DNA from: Acanthochromis polyacanthus
Taxonomy: Eukaryota > Chordata > Actinopteri > Pomacentridae
DNA: 64,000 nt
NCBI RefSeq assembly: GCF_021347895.1
Contig: NC_067119.1
Location: forward strand, 11,358,534-11,422,533
Direction of reading: 5' to 3'
The notes beneath the pieces are model-generated. The model had not been told where the DNA came from and searched no databases. It saw only the letters and a program-made list of their open reading frames with translations. Positions within the stretch are counted from its first letter, which is position 1. Each line of letters begins with the position of its first letter. The translations under genes and the position numbers were made by a program. Positions 22,489 through 36,899 of the stretch are shown piece by piece.

Positions 22489-25400
22489 GAGATAAGGTCA
22501 GGGGCACCAACAAAGGGGGCCAGGGGGTCCATGGCCACCCATGGAATTTCGATGACCACACCTGTGTCCGATTCACTCAAACTCTGATGTTCAAGTTGCA
22601 GTAAATGTGACTACAGGGTTTCAGTGCAAGTAAAAGCAGAAGTAGATGAAATTAACAGTTATAGGTAGCAGCAGCTAGTTGGCTGTCCATTCAATACAGA
22701 GTTTAAATACACAGTTTGCACGCATTTTGTTGATGGAAGAACTCAAAGCATTAACAGGAGCTGACATTCAGTTTGTTGCTTCCTGCTGTTTGCAGGAGGG
22801 TTTCCTTTAATTACCTATACTTACAAATGATCCCCAACATGGAGGCATGCAGACAGGATCAATCAGGCTCCAACAATCAATAACTCTGTGTACTTCTGTC
22901 CAATTCAGACCGGTGAATCGTCTCAGAGTCAATGCTCATCAGCTGCATTTAAAATCACTTGTTACACACTTTCATCCAGAGCTCAATCACAGCAGGAGAT
23001 TATTTTTACTTCACTAAAAATCAGATCCATTTACTAAAGTCAAAAGAAATTTGTAAGTAAGGAGATTTTTCCATTTTTTATTTACCAAAAAATGAGAACA
23101 ATTAGCCAGTAACAATGAAAACACTGATTTTTGATAAATTTTCATCACGCATGAACAGAATTTTTATTGTTTAAATGACAAGTAAAATATGGAACTTAAA
23201 TACCTCACAGCACCCCTTCTCCTTGGCTAATCTGAATGATTGACACTGTAATAACTGCACCTGTATCAGTCTATGCACTGAAAACAACTAGTGATATTAA
23301 CTGCAAAGTAAGAAACCAAAGCACACAATTTCTTGCCTCTCATAGGGACATAGTTTTCAACTGGCCTCTACACTATGACAGGACAGCGGAATCACTGAAC
23401 GTTTCTATGTGCCACCCCAAGATTTTCAATGGACACCTTAACAAAAAGGCACCACTTGTAGGTGTATGGCAGTTTTTGCTGCTGCGCCTCAAACCAATGT
23501 TATGAGATCATGGAGAGTGAACTAAAACAGTAAAGGTACAAACTAGATACCTAAACAATGAACTGAAACTTTCTATAAAGCTCTCCAGATTAGGTTATTT
23601 ATCACTACAAGAGACAGGTTTCACACTGTCACATTGTTTTCACATTGTCATTCAATAAAAATATCAATTGCAGCCAATTTATGGTGGCAAAGGTTGTGTC
23701 TTCATGAAAGTCTAAGTGTGCTATACACTAAACAACAACTCCAACCTTCACGCACTGACTTTTCCACACTGCATTCACCTCCAACTGAACATACTGCAAA
23801 TCCCACACTGCAGAATTTTCCAGGGTGAATGTAAATTCCTTGGGCACTTATCTAGTTCTTGGGGAGGCCAAGCTCAGACCCAAAATAGCAAATGCTTTAT
23901 GAAAACACAGGGGAGAAGATGGTACAAACAAGAAGTCAAGTTTAAAGGCGAACGCAGTAGTTTTAATGCAACCGAAGCACAGCAGTGTCCAGAAGAGCAA
24001 AAATAGCACCAAGCACAGTTCTGAAGGAGAAGGTGGGACTCTGATGCTTGCCGCAAACATTAAGAATAGAAGCTGCGCTGTGCTGATGACATTTTACGGA
24101 ATGCCTTTAGAACAGCTCGCACGGTTTTTCATTTCATTTGGAAAAGATGAGTTAAACTTGAGCATGCCTGATAAGGAAGAAAGAAAAGATCACTGATGCT
24201 CCAGATTATCAGTATGAATCAGAACTTCAGATTTTTACCCCTGTGCTTGAAATGACACTGCAATACATTACAAGGTCCCCTTAAAGTGAGGAATTCTTTT
24301 GAGCCAATCAAGCAGATTGAGCCTAAGACCAGAAAGGATGAAGCTATGAAGTTTTGGTTCAATGTTTTGGATATACTTGTCTGTTTTTTCCCCTACTCCT
24401 CAATCCAATAAAAGATGGAAAACGAGGAAAAAGACAAAAACAGATGGAGTTAGAAAGTGAGAAAACAATACCAAGGTAGAGGGACAAGGAGACAGTGAGA
24501 TGAAGGTATATAGATGGAGACAGAGGCAGACAGGCAGATGGAGAGAAGAGTGAGCAAATAAGAGAGTTAGCGATGGATGGGTGCTGTGATAGCAGTGAAA
24601 GTAAGCAGGGCAGGAGTTGTTTTGAGCTGCTTGTTTGGACAGATGGACGTCTGTGTGCTAATTACAGACCGAGTGCTTGACACTGTGAACACAATCAAAG
24701 AGGAAACTCGCTTTATTTGCTCAGCTTCACCCACACGTAGGCATGCACACAGAAAGAGACACTTATATACACACTAGACACCAATGAAAACAGTTTGCCA
24801 ACGCCACAAAGAGGCACCAGCACACATTAATACACACAATGAGGCACAAATACAGACCTGCACAGAGCATACTGTTATCACAAATTCAGTACACACAATG
24901 CAAATGAATGGCCATGCTTGGCACAAACGCTGGAGGACAACTGGATTGCACAGGCTCGTTAATTTTTTTTCCCGCAGAATCCAATTTTCAGCCATTTTAA
25001 AGAGCAACATCACTCCAGACTCCTTTCTCTACTCAGTTTAATCAGCTCTTCTCTATTACTACAGTATTTAAACTCTCCTTTTCTTACATTTATGCAGTTG
25101 AAAACTAATTCCCAGCACTACACGACTTGAAAGTCTGCCTTGTATTCAAGCATTTTGGTGCGGAACCTTCATCAAGGTTTGCTAATGGTACATTCGTCTG
25201 AAACTTTGTGACAGTGAGAGACACAGATTGGCCTCTCAGCAGAGGAAACGGCGAGAAGTAAACAGCAAAATGCTACATAAACAGCAAAAATCAACACAGT
25301 CTGTATATACTGAGCACACATTTGCAGAGTCAAGATTGAAAATATCACTGAAATCTGTCATTCTACTCGCTCTTCTACTTAAATTCTATGTCATAAGAAA

Positions 25401-28400
25401 ATGAAGTTTTACAATTAGCAAAAGTGTCATATATTTACTGCCTCCGCCTTCTTAAATATGACGGTGTTCTTCTTCTCTGACCTCTGTATTAATCCTTTGG
25501 ACTTCAATATGCTACAAAAAACAATACCTGGGGGTATTTTATTAATATTTTACGTTTGTTTAACTAAAGAAACCAGTCATATTTCAAAAAAATGACTGTG
25601 GAGAATACGCAGTAATGATAGTCCGTTGACAAAATTATAGCAGGTGTGAGTGTTTAGCTTATGTGAATGTGTGAAGTGTGCTTGGTTAGTTTTATGATCA
25701 TTTTTCATGCATTATTCATCTCTTCAAAGACAGAAATGTCTCCTCAAAAGTGTCCCAAGAGCTGTCACACTTGCTTTCAATTGCATACTACCTCGCAGAC
25801 ATAGTAATGTAAATGTCTAGAATGGTTTGCCCACATTGACAGGAGGCTTTGCTAATGTTGGAGTCAGTTTACTTCAGTAGAGCTTCCACACTGTGCATCT
25901 TAATCAGTGTTCTTTGCAACCAAGATTTTGTGTAAAAATTAATAAATGCTAATAATATTTAAAAAGCGGTGAAGGCTGTTTAGCGGGTCACACTTCTTCC
26001 TTCCTCTCTGCAGCCATCTTGCAGAAGCATGTGTAATCAGCAGATGAGTCCTGGATGAGGACATCTGTTCAGTTTGGCCCATTTGCATGAGCAGTTGTGA
26101 TTTATCGCTGGTGTACTGTCTCATCTTTGTAGTCAGTCCAGTCAGGCATGAATGTTTTATTTTAATTTAGTGACCTTGATTTCTTCCGTTTTTTGTTCCT
26201 CTGTGATTTAAGGTATCTACGACTGATAAGGGTACACGTTTGTCTCCTCATATCATATTGCAATGCAAAAAAAAAAAAAAAGGGGGAACTGATGGGGCAA
26301 CAGATTGTCCGAGCTTGGATATTTTGAGTAATGATATGTGGAAAAAAAAAAAAAGAAAACATTAAAAGTGGCTTCTGTTCATGAAAATGTTCCAGGAGGT
26401 AAGTCCATTTCTGAAGAGACACTGGAAATAACCACATCAATACAGGAAACACAATTGGAAACGGTTGTAATTTTTAAAAAAGCCCTTTTTACCTCTAAAA
26501 AACTGCAACTCATTCCAAAGTACACCCCTGATTGTATTGTAGGTATATTCCCCTTTGGCCAATTACACGAAATGGATCATTTTCAAACACTCATATGTAT
26601 TTCTGGCACATAACACAGGCCAATAATTGAACTGAAAAAGATAAAACAACCTTAAGGGCTCCTTGCCACATACATAACAGCCAATGACGGAACCAAGACC
26701 AACTCTTCCTCCCACCAAGGCAAAGGGTGCACTCCAGTATCCATATTAGCATACTAGTGTGCAAAAAATAATAATAATTAGAAAGAGTTGTATAAAACAC
26801 AGTATGTAAAATGTAGTGGAAGTTTGCAAGCTAGCACGCTTTTTTTGGCCCTTTTGACCCACAGTCCTTTGCAAAATTACATCACATATGTTGCAGGGTC
26901 TCACACAAGTATAAACAAGCTTAAGCTTCCAAGAGTGCACAAAAACATAGCAGCTAATGTTGCACTACAAAGTATAGGGTGCATCATTATGACAAAGCAG
27001 TACGTCTAAACCGTATGCATACTGCATGAAACAGAGGAAACCTACATGACTTAGAACACAGTCCAAAACATTGCACATGCAATTACAGCACAACCTCAAT
27101 GCACATTTTTGCAGTTGCATCACAGGACACCAAAGCAACAGACGAAATCACACTCATTCCCTATGTAGGCAATGTCACACAAACGTATATTCCACAAGAT
27201 GAAGATGAGAAACCAAAGCTGTCTGAAGTGTTGGTGAAAATGACTGACAGCTGATTTATTTTTAATCCTGGCACACGTCTCGTTGAAAATATTGCAGACT
27301 GACTGCTTTCTGACTCACTGGAAGCTGACAACAACCTTCCTACCTCTGGATCACTCACACAGGTGGTGTAAGTTACATCCAAACCAGCTGAGTGGAGCTA
27401 TAAAAGGAGGCTCTTACTGAATATACCCAGAAACATTTAAGTGTAAGTGAAGAATCCTGTTTGTTAATGATTTAAAAATGGAAGACCCTACAAAAAGATC
27501 CACTTTTGATGGTGTTGTTTGAGATACAAAAGGCCAGAAAACATTAACTCTCTCCCTCCACCTCTTCCCATTCACCCTCGCCTCCTTCCAACTTTTCACA
27601 AACTCGATCTTGAGCTCCCTCTTCCTTATTCCTTTCCCTCTCTCCGATTCCAGGCCGTGTGAGAGCTTGTTGCATTAGCGAGCCGCCCCGACACATTCCC
27701 ACATCCCTTCACAGCTCAGTCACCTCCAAGCAGCCTCATTAGCAGAAAACATAACGAGTGGGGCCTTAACAGGCTTAACGAGGGCCTAACGAGGTGTTGG
27801 TGTCTGCCGTTACCGTGGCGTCTGGTTGCGCCTCATCAGGCAGCCATAGAAAACAAGGTAGCAGGCACCAGATGTTCTCCTCTGTTTAATTTTTATCCTG
27901 TGTTTGCTCTTTTTTTTTTAAATTTATTTATACCTGGACTTTAGTTTTAATTCATTTTTATGCTTTGGTAATTGAAAAAGTTGGGCAAAATGTGATTTAA
28001 TTTTGAAGCAGTTCTTTAGTTTTATATCTCCAGACCTTTTGGCACAGGTGTAGTAATGATGGCTGTATTCAAGGTCCTGCAGTTGCGGATTCTAGTTCAC
28101 AGTCATGGCTTCCTGGGACACCTAATGGAATGGAATCCTCATTAATCTTATTAATCTCACCTGTGGTTTTCTTGCAGGGACAAAGCAAACACGTCTTCCA
28201 TGAAAAAGGCCTATTGATTTACCCTCTGCATCGCCAGCCTTTCCATTGCATGTCCAAGCAATGCTACTTAACTGAAAGGGAAATAGTCATGTAGTTTGCG
28301 GCCTCTAAGTGAGTTATTATCAAGGACACTTAGCATAGAAGATTAAATTATAATGTGAACTGGAACTAGACACCCATTACCCATTGATGAACGCATAAAT

Positions 28401-29549
28401 ATTTTGTTTTCCTGGATTGCAAAACCATTGGCATCAATGAGTCACACCAGATTCAAATAGAGGACACATATCAACTTATTCTAGGTCAAAAAGCAATAAA
28501 TAACAGTTGAGCTCAGTTCTATTTATGCACTGATGTGAAAGTCTTTAGATCAACAAAGAATATCTGAATGTAAAGTTATCAGATACGCGTCTATTAAACC
28601 ATCAATCATGAGTGCAAACCTATTAGTTTTATTTTGTGTCTGAGGTGATGTTTCAATTAATGTCTGCTCATGAAAAAAAGTGGCATAGCAGTTAAAATTG
28701 ATAGTCTTTTTTAAGGTAGCATATATACAAATGCAAATTAGGACTGTCTAGAAGAATGGAATCCCTCTTTCCCCTGTTTTTTCTTGAACAAATATTGTTT
28801 GTTTTCCATGTGTTATGTGTGTATAGTGGCGTCTAAGCCCTGGCTTTTGCTACCATCTGCCTCTCTGTCCTTGGTGACACAGCAGGGTCACATCACATCA
28901 CATATATATCGTCTTTCTCAGCCTTTCTCTCAGGGTGTTCACAGGCCTGTGATTTGTCAGACAGATGTGTTGTCACATCTCTGCTACTTAAACCAACAAC
29001 TCCACGCTCAACACTACATCTCCTCTGTGTGTACAATGGCAAGGACTTTTTGGAGAGTAACATAAAAATGACATTGTTTGTCCCAGTGTCGGCTTTTCAG
29101 TTAAGCACATCCAATCTTTCCCGGTTCATAAAATACGATGAAAAAACTTTGCCCTTCATGTTTGTTGAGGTTTTAAAGCACTGAGATGATCAGTGGGGTT
29201 GCAAAAAAGGCAACAATCTATTCAGATTATCCAAACCAAATGTTAGCAATATAACCTAATTTGTAGAACGACAAGCACAAGTACGACAACAACAGTTGCT
29301 CACTGTTAACACATTAGCCAAATTAACGACAAATACATGGCATACAGATGCTACAAGTCTCCACGGGACTCGACAAATGATGAACTTGGCAGTTATGCAG
29401 CAAAAAGCGGTTTTTTTAAGCCAGCATTTTTCTAATATTGATTTTTTAGTTTTCAGCAAATCACACATCTCAACTAGTCTTAGTTTTTAGTGTCCCTGAG
29501 AAAATCTTGAGTCCTGTGATTCGCAGTTTGCTTGTGTTTTCTGCATTTG
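22489..29549. other. Intergenic; no gene seen
   Basis: AT-rich, with purine-rich DNA at 24400-24575, A-runs at 26266-26281 and 26341-26354, and a GC-richer island at 27640-27870. That island has repeated TTAACGAGG-like words and may be a conserved element. No ORF matches a known family. Confidence 0.5.
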
Positions 29550-31000
29550 TTCCTTTAGAGACTATTTGTTGTCAAAGTGTTGTCATGTTTTGTCAAAATG
29601 TGGCATTTTGATTTGGTTTTTCGTTGGGTGTAAATGTGTTTTCTTAAGTTTCAGTGTATAAAATTCTGTCAACCACCACTGAAGAAGGTCAAGCTTAATA
29701 AAAAGAGATCCATTTCCTAGTAAAGTGAAACTTCCTCATGATAAAATGCTCAACTGTCATCCCAGAAAGACGATCTTTACGGAGAACACTTACAGCTGAT
29801 AAAATTGCACTCCACTTATCCATAGACTACTTTTTCTTCTTTCCTGTTATCAAATTCGAGTTTCACATTTTATTAATGGACATTTTGTCAAAATCGGTCA
29901 TTTTGATTTGCAGTTGTGTTTTATTGTGATTTCTTAAGACTTGTTGTTCAAAGTTCTTTCAACCACCATAAAAGAAGGTCAGACTTATAACAAAAACACC
30001 TCTTTCCTTGTACAGTGAAACTTTCTTACAATAAAATGCAAATACGTCAGCATAGGAAAATGAGCTTTAGGGAAAACATATAAAACTGATAAAATTGTAA
30101 ATTATTTCAAGGGCTGTATAATTGGTCATATACAGATGTAATAGTATCCTGTCTAGATCGTCTTATTCTTCTTTATTGTTATCAAATTTGAGTTTTACAT
30201 TTTATAATTGCATATTTTCATAAAATCTGCTATTTTGATTTGGTTTTGTCGTGCCTAATTGTGTTTTCTTGTGCTTTGGTGTACAATGTTCTTTCCACCA
30301 CCATAAAAAAAAGTCACTTAATACAAAAAGACCTATTTCCTTGTAAAGTGAAACTTCCTCATGACAAAATGCTCACTTGGCAGTCCAGCAAGATGAACTT
30401 TACAGAGAACATTTTAAAGTGATCAATAAAATTGTTAATTACTTCAAGGGTTGCATCATTGGACTAACTATAGAATAACTCATTCTTCTTTATTATCAAA
30501 TTATTGTTATACATCATAATTCCATGCTTTGTCAAAATAGGTCATTTTGATTTGGTTTTACATTGTGTTTAAATGTGTTTTCTTACATTGTGGTGTATAA
30601 ATGTTCATTCAACCATCTTAAAAAAGGGTGAACTTATTTCAAAAAAGACATTTCTTATAAAGTGAAACTTTCTCATGATAATATGCTCAATTATCATTCC
30701 ACAAAGAAAAGCTCTGCAGAAAATATTTGAATAGATTGATAAAATTGTTACTTATGCTGAAGGTTGCATCATTGGGGATATTTTGATGCTGTCTATGTAA
30801 ACCTAATCTGTCTGTTCAAGCAGTTTTTCCTTCAGAAGAGACAAGAATGTCAATAGAGCATCATATTTTAAAGCATTCTGTTTTTTTGTGTCTTTACTCT
30901 TTATTGCAATGAGAAGTCACAGAAGTTAGTTATGGTGAAACTTTCCCACTTATCCATAGACCATCTTATTCGTCTTTATTGTTTGTTTTGCTTTTTTTTT
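29550..31000. repeat. Diverged tandem array, about 310-bp unit, about 4.5 copies
   Basis: The same ordered blocks recur: TGTCAAAATnGGTCATTTTG, 'AACCACCATnAAAGAAGGTC', 'TTTCCTTGTAAAGTGAAACTT', 'CTCATGATAAAATGCTCA' and 'TAAAATTGT'. The TGTCAAAAT block starts at about 29591, 29886, 30217 and 30530, which gives periods near 295, 330 and 313 bp. A partial last unit with 'CTTATCCATAGACC' lies at 30950-30990. No conserved ORF runs through the units. Confidence 0.9.
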
Positions 31001-34000
31001 CTCCCTCCCGTGAATGTTTACTGGACTAAAACAGACCGTTCTGTCATCTGCCTGCCGTCGCGACACGTTTGCTGCTGACAAGGCCGCTAGGCTGGCTCAG
31101 ACTGAGCTGCTAATCCTCCGGTAAGAACCGATAAACCACTACAGCTGCGGCAGGCAAGCTGCCACCTGAAGCCAGCTGGACTGTCTCATGCCACACACAC
31201 ATGGATAGACACAAACACACCAACGGCGATATGCATCATATAGGATGTCAAACAAACACACTGCAGATTCTCTTCTTATTTTACATCTTCTGACTCTCTG
31301 TGTATATTTGTATCCTTGGGGTCACTTGTGATATTTATGTGGAGGACAGAGCTCATGGTTTTTGCTTCTTGTGTTGTTGCTCTGTTGATATCAAGTGTGT
31401 GTGTAAGTAGTAGAAGGAGAACAACAGGGATAAAGGGGTGAGATCGGGGAAATAAGGGCTTACCTGTTTATTTATTAATTTATGTTACACACATACACGT
31501 GCACACACACAAACTCCCACTGACTTGGACCCAGACCAGGAGTGCAACAGCTTGCAATGAATATTCAGTGAATCATATTGTGTGTGAGGGAGAGAGAGAA
31601 AGGGAGAGAGAGGCCGATTCATATGGAAGGATGGCTACCGCCTTGTGTAATCCCACTCAACAGGAAACGTACACTCCCGGGACGGGACATTTTGTCTGGT
31701 GTGTGTGTGTTGTGGGTGTCGGTGTGTGTGTGTGTGTATATACTTTCCACTGAAGCACCTCAGAGACTAACAGAGGGGTAGCTACTTGTGTTTCTAAGTA
31801 GAAAATCAGCGCGGCTAAAAAACAAAAGGTTCGGGCTAAATAGAACACACACGCAGCCAAACACACAACTTTAGCTCTTGGCTGCTTTCATTTTTTATTT
31901 AAGCTGTTGTGAACAAGTCTGCATTTGTGCGCCCTTTTATGTGTAATTATGGGTTGTGTGCTCTGTTTTCACATTGGAAGCAACGTTGGGAGCATTTTGA
32001 ACATGAACTGGATGGATCTCAAAGCACGCATTGTGAGTTTCTCTTGCTTTTGTGAATGAAATTAGCATACTTAGATGAATTGTCTGTAATTTCATTGCTC
32101 TCTACCGTTCTAAACAGTCAGCAGATGCCATGTAAATCGTGTTTAATGCGAAATCTGTCAAACATTTAACAAGGCTCTCATATCTGAAGCTTATTTTATA
32201 TTTTTAGATTTCTAGTTTAACTTTCAAACAAAAATGTCAGGTGAATATAAGCAGTATATATTTTGAGTAATGCATAGTGAAGGTCCTGCTGCTTTCTGTT
32301 CAAAAACAGTGACACTGCGATTTTACCTGTTTTAAACAACAGGATAAACACGGAGAGACTTTATACACGTGGCTGCATGCATGCATTAGGAGATGAGGCA
32401 TTCATCAGTCTTTGTTAGGAGACTTCAGGTAGCATTTGTGTCTGTAATTAGATGCGTGTAGTTTCAGAGCTTGTTTGCAGCAGAAAACAAATTAGTTGAT
32501 TAACGTGCTGATGAGATGTGATTGGATAAATTGACAGTAGGATCATTTTATCAGCTTGTTATTCAGCCCGTTATTTAGTCAGTCGCCGAGTGGCAGGATC
32601 CGCTTAGTTAATCAGAGAGACAGCCAGTTGATTAGTCAACCAACCACTCACACTTTTTCCCTGCTGAGGTGTCACCTTTTAGCATTCACCTCCGTTTCTA
32701 CTAAAGAACACTTGGTATATTTTTGTTCATTAGACTGTTGTATGATGAAAACAGTGTGAAGCAAATAACGACTGAACAAGGAAATGGCAGAAAAGATCAA
32801 GTAACAACAGTTTTGCTGTAAGCAAATAAGGAAGCGTTATTGAGGTGGTTACACCGTTTTAGTTGTGGGACTTTGTGCTTTGTGCTACAGGCTAATGCAA
32901 TTCAAAACACACTTGCACAAATTTCACTCTGCTCATGTTTGGGCCAGTAAGTAGCAGGGTTTTTTTTTTAAGTAGGTATTATTGGTACATATGCATATGA
33001 ATTAAAGTGTAAGAAAAAAATGTTCTTTGTGTGTGTATCCCCCCCCCCCCCCCAATGGTGGGAATCCAGAATGTGTATTTCCTTGGTGGGATTCAAATGG
33101 CGCACATATATACACAAGAAATTCACTAAAAACACTGAATTCATGTACTTTATGTGCAGCAGAAGACCACATGGTTGAAGTGAGCATGTCATATTAAGCA
33201 GAACATTCAAACAGGAGTTCAGTATTATCGATTTATTGTGGACAAACTTCATGTTGATTATCTTCTTTAGTCATTATCACTAAAAGGTGGATGATGAATC
33301 CTCTCAGCTCACAGATTGTTTGGCAAGGCCATCAACAGACATGTAAAAATTTTCCTTCTACTGTTGCATTTCTAACAGACTAGTTGCTGTGTTCTATGGA
33401 ATCCCTGAACAGACTTTATAGGGGTTTATTTTTTCCTGAACTACTTGCATTCTCACACAGTAAGTTCTGCATTTCTTTTGTACTGTGAAGCTTTACTGTT
33501 AACTTACAATAAATTTTGCAATGTCATCCTTCCAGTTTTTGTATTTCTCTTGATCTATAGTAACACTTTCATTTCTGTCCAGTCCATTGCCTGTTCAAGG
33601 AAAAACCCTGCAGATACAAGTAACAGGACACGTAACGTTACATGTGAACTGCATGATGCATTTTATTTGCTCATTACTCCTATCATATGGCTATCCTATC
33701 CACAGTGTACAGCCACCATTTGTGAGCACAGAGGCAGCTGCTACAAACCAGTGGGGTGGTAGATTTAGTTATTGCTCTGACTTTGGCCGTATTTATAGTT
33801 GAATTTCTGGTGCGGCTTCAGTAGCCATTCTGCAACTTTGCTGCTCCTGTAAACATGAGCCAAGAAAGTATTGTTTGGCCACACAGTATCTGAGCCTCTG
33901 CTGCTTCTACCAGATATGATTATAAGTGTCAGCTCACACAGACAACCATGTAGTTGGTGATACACTCATTACAAGCTGATGTGTGACGCTGGATTCATAA

Positions 34001-34879
34001 CAGCCAAAGTGCAGCCATGGGTACAGTTTGCTCGCACCGTTGGGGAAGAATCACACACAAGTAGCCAGGCTATTTATGTCCTATGCAACCATTATAGCAT
34101 GAGCCACACTAGGATACATGTGAATCAGGATACAACAACTCTGTACGAGCACAGTCGTGTCAGCAGCTCAGTCATGTAGTCGGTGAGTCATTAGGTTTAA
34201 AAACAAAAATCTGATAATAAGGAACAATGGCCTACACCCCGAAACCCAGACGTTCTGAATGCTGTTGGCTAGAAATCCAGATGTTTACACCTGGAATAAC
34301 AGCTGTCAAAATCACCCCACTGTGCTCTATTAAAGCACCGGGGGCTTTGTGAGTGAGGGACCTGCTGAGCCACAAAGTATATAAAAATAGTGGTTAGTTT
34401 TAGTTATGTAACAGCAGCGCAGCAGTGAACAGTGCAGGCAAGCAGTTGCTCTGTGTCTGTTTTGGGGATATTAAAATCAAAAGAAGCATCTTATCACAAA
34501 ACGTAGTCAGGACGAGTAGAAGTCTCATATTTATAACATTTCTTTCCTCAGTACAGAAGACTCAAATGAACAATAATCATAAAACGTTCCATATTGTATG
34601 CTCAATATAGTTAAACCAGAGACAGATTCAACAGGGTCAAGTGTGTCTGCAAAGATACTAATTGACAAATGATATATACACAGACAGAAGTTGTATAAAG
34701 TTTTAAAAAATAAAGTGCTTGTGCCCCTCTCCCCATCACAGACATTGACTCTATGCATTACGTTAAAGCACAGCTTGAAATAAGATTAGCATTATTCTCT
34801 TGCACATTTCAAGCTCTTGTGTACAGAAATACTATGCAACTTTGTATATTCTCAGGTGCCTATTTGCAATTTCCTGCAT
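31001..34879. other. Intergenic; no gene seen
   Basis: Holds imperfect TG runs (31697-31738) and a 15-C run (33039-33053). The segment 31010-31200 is GC-richer and could be a conserved element. No recognisable exon or mobile element otherwise. Confidence 0.5.
33039..33053. repeat. Poly-C tract (15 bases)
   Basis: Uninterrupted C run directly after a short (TG)n run. Confidence 0.97.
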
Positions 34880-35090
34880 ATTAATAATGTTTCTGTTACT
34901 TATTGTGATTTACACACTTGATTGCACTTACTGCTAATATGATTTAACACGTCTTGAAACACTTCATACCTCCGAGTGGCAACACTTTTTAATTTGCATG
35001 TTACTGTTTACTGTTATGCACTGAAACACCGAGTCAGATTCCTTGTATGTGAAAAACCTACCTTGCAATAAAACCTTAACCCTAAACTGT
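34880..35090 (+). mobile_element. Possible LINE 3'-tail fragment
   Basis: The sequence 'GTCAGATTCCTTGTATGTG' followed by 'CTTGCAATAAAACCTTAACC' resembles the common fish LINE 3' tail, which ends '...aattccttgtatgtg...ggcaataaa...ctgattctgatt'. The upstream 'TTACTGTTTACTGTTATGCAC' fits that tail too. The assignment is from memory and the family is uncertain. Confidence 0.4.
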
Positions 35091-36542
35091 ATGAAGAATT
35101 CATTCACTTCATATTTCCTGTTTATTACATGCCGTCAAAATCACTTCACTCTAAATTTCAGCATCACTACATTCATCCAGTAATCTATCTGCCTGCATTC
35201 TCTGAGCCAATCGGCTCCAAGACCCCATTTTTGAAATTCTCATAGTTCTGTCACTCCTTCTTCCTTACTGCCATCCATTTTACTATTCCCACTTCATTCC
35301 AGATACCAAAGTGATCTCGATCATTCTCCATTAGCCATATGCTAGCTTTGCTCCATCAGACTTTGGGGGTTACTATCCTCATCTGTGACTTTGCTCTATG
35401 AAGCTGCTTCTCACCAGAGTCCAACCACCAAAAATACTTCCCTCTAGCATCCTTGTGTTTCTGTTTCTTGTTCTTTACTCTAAGACATTTCATTTATTGA
35501 ATTATTTGCAGTACAAAGTTTGGCCATGCCAGTGTGCCACTCGGAACAGCAAGGTCAGGGATGAATCATCAGTCATACTGCACAAGTAATTGAGATTCTG
35601 CGCTAACAAATAACGCAATAATGCAAGTTTTATACTTCAAAGTCAAGACCGAATACGGAAAAATGACCTGGAAGTCCAAATATTCAAGGTCAAAGAAACT
35701 GTGATCCTTTCTATCTATAGAATCAATCCTGCAAAATATAATCTAATTGCAAAACAAGGTCAGTTTGATGACTGGAGTCTCTCAGCCTACAGAAGTGCAA
35801 TTAGAAGCAATTCATGTGAGGCTTTAAAAAATATGAGTCACCTTTCAGAATTTTCAAAGAGCAACAGCAACATTAATATCTTTGGTAGCTTTCATTTATT
35901 ATATACTAGAATATTAGCAATGCATATCTACATCCCTAATACTAATAATACACATAATTCATGACACCGGAGGGGAGAGGGAGACAGACAGAGCCCTCTC
36001 TCTCCCTCAGGCATGAGAACATCGCTGCTAAACATTAAAATCCTGTAAAAACCTTAAAACCCTCTCCTCAGGTTCCTCCTCCGTTCTCTGCCCCTCTAGA
36101 TCCAGCCCCGTCTCCTCGGCTATTTCTGGGCCAATTAAAGCGGTTCTTCTGCCCGGTTTTTGGATGGCCGATCGGAGCGGACGGCCTTCAGTGTAATCCC
36201 AGAGAGAGGAGGGTAAGGATAAACTCACAGCAGGTCGTGCAGGAGAAGAACACCAAATGTGCGACTGTGAGAGCAAGGTAGGTAGAAACAGATGGAAAAA
36301 GAAAGAAAGAGAAAACGGCACAACTCTTCCGGCAAGACTTTGAATTTGTTGTTTTAATAATGGAAACGGTTTACAGATCTGTGTAATGACTGAGAACCAT
36401 ACCAAAGTTTGGAGGATACCTACAGTAAATCCAGTCTGGAAATATCAGCACTTTGTACAAAAACTGAACTGTGCAAAATTTATATTGCGCTAGAGTTATT
36501 TCTACCAAGTTTTTTTTTTAATTAATTATGTTACACAGTTAT
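35091..36542. other. Intergenic; no gene seen
   Basis: AT-rich except for a GC-richer island at 36050-36240. On the minus strand this island contains a 125-codon ORF with an acidic C-terminal half but no recognised domain and no convincing splice sites. It could be a conserved non-coding element. Confidence 0.45.
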
Positions 36543-36899
36543 GTTGCACAGTCAGAGTGGTTAGTTGCCTTGCAGCTAGAAGATCCCCAGTTTGCTTCCT
36601 GGCCTGGGCCTGGAATCTTTCTGCATGGAGTTTGCATGTTCTCCCTGTGCACGCCTGGGTTTTCTCCAGGTACTCCAACTTCCTCCCACAGTCCAAAAAT
36701 AGGCTGAGGTTAATTGATGATTCTAAATTGTAGGTGTAAATGTGAGAGTGCTTACTTGTCTCTATGTGTAGCCCTGTGATAGACTGTCGACCTGTCCAGG
36801 GTGTCCCCTGCCTTCACCCCAAGTCAGCTGGGATAGGCTCCAGCACCCCACGACCCTAGTGAAGATTAAGCTATGTATAGATAATGGATGGATGGATGT
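36543..36899 (+). mobile_element. V-SINE (tRNA-derived SINE, DANA/HE1-like)
   Basis: A tRNA-like head carries a recognisable A box (TGGTTAGTTG, 36558-36567) and a decayed B box (AGTTTGCTTCC, 36589-36599). It is followed by the V-SINE core words GCATGGAGTTTGCATGTTC, CTCCCACAGTCC and 'GGTTAATTGATGATTCTAAATTG'. It ends in an L2-type tail with (GGAT)n at 36886-36898. The element is transcribed by Pol III from its head and mobilised by a partner LINE. Diverged, so an old copy. Confidence 0.8.

Noticed and set aside
36028..36405. 125-codon minus-strand ORF with an acidic C-terminal part
   Set aside because: No known domain, no clear acceptor or donor pair and no neighbouring exon. Kept only as a GC-richer island.
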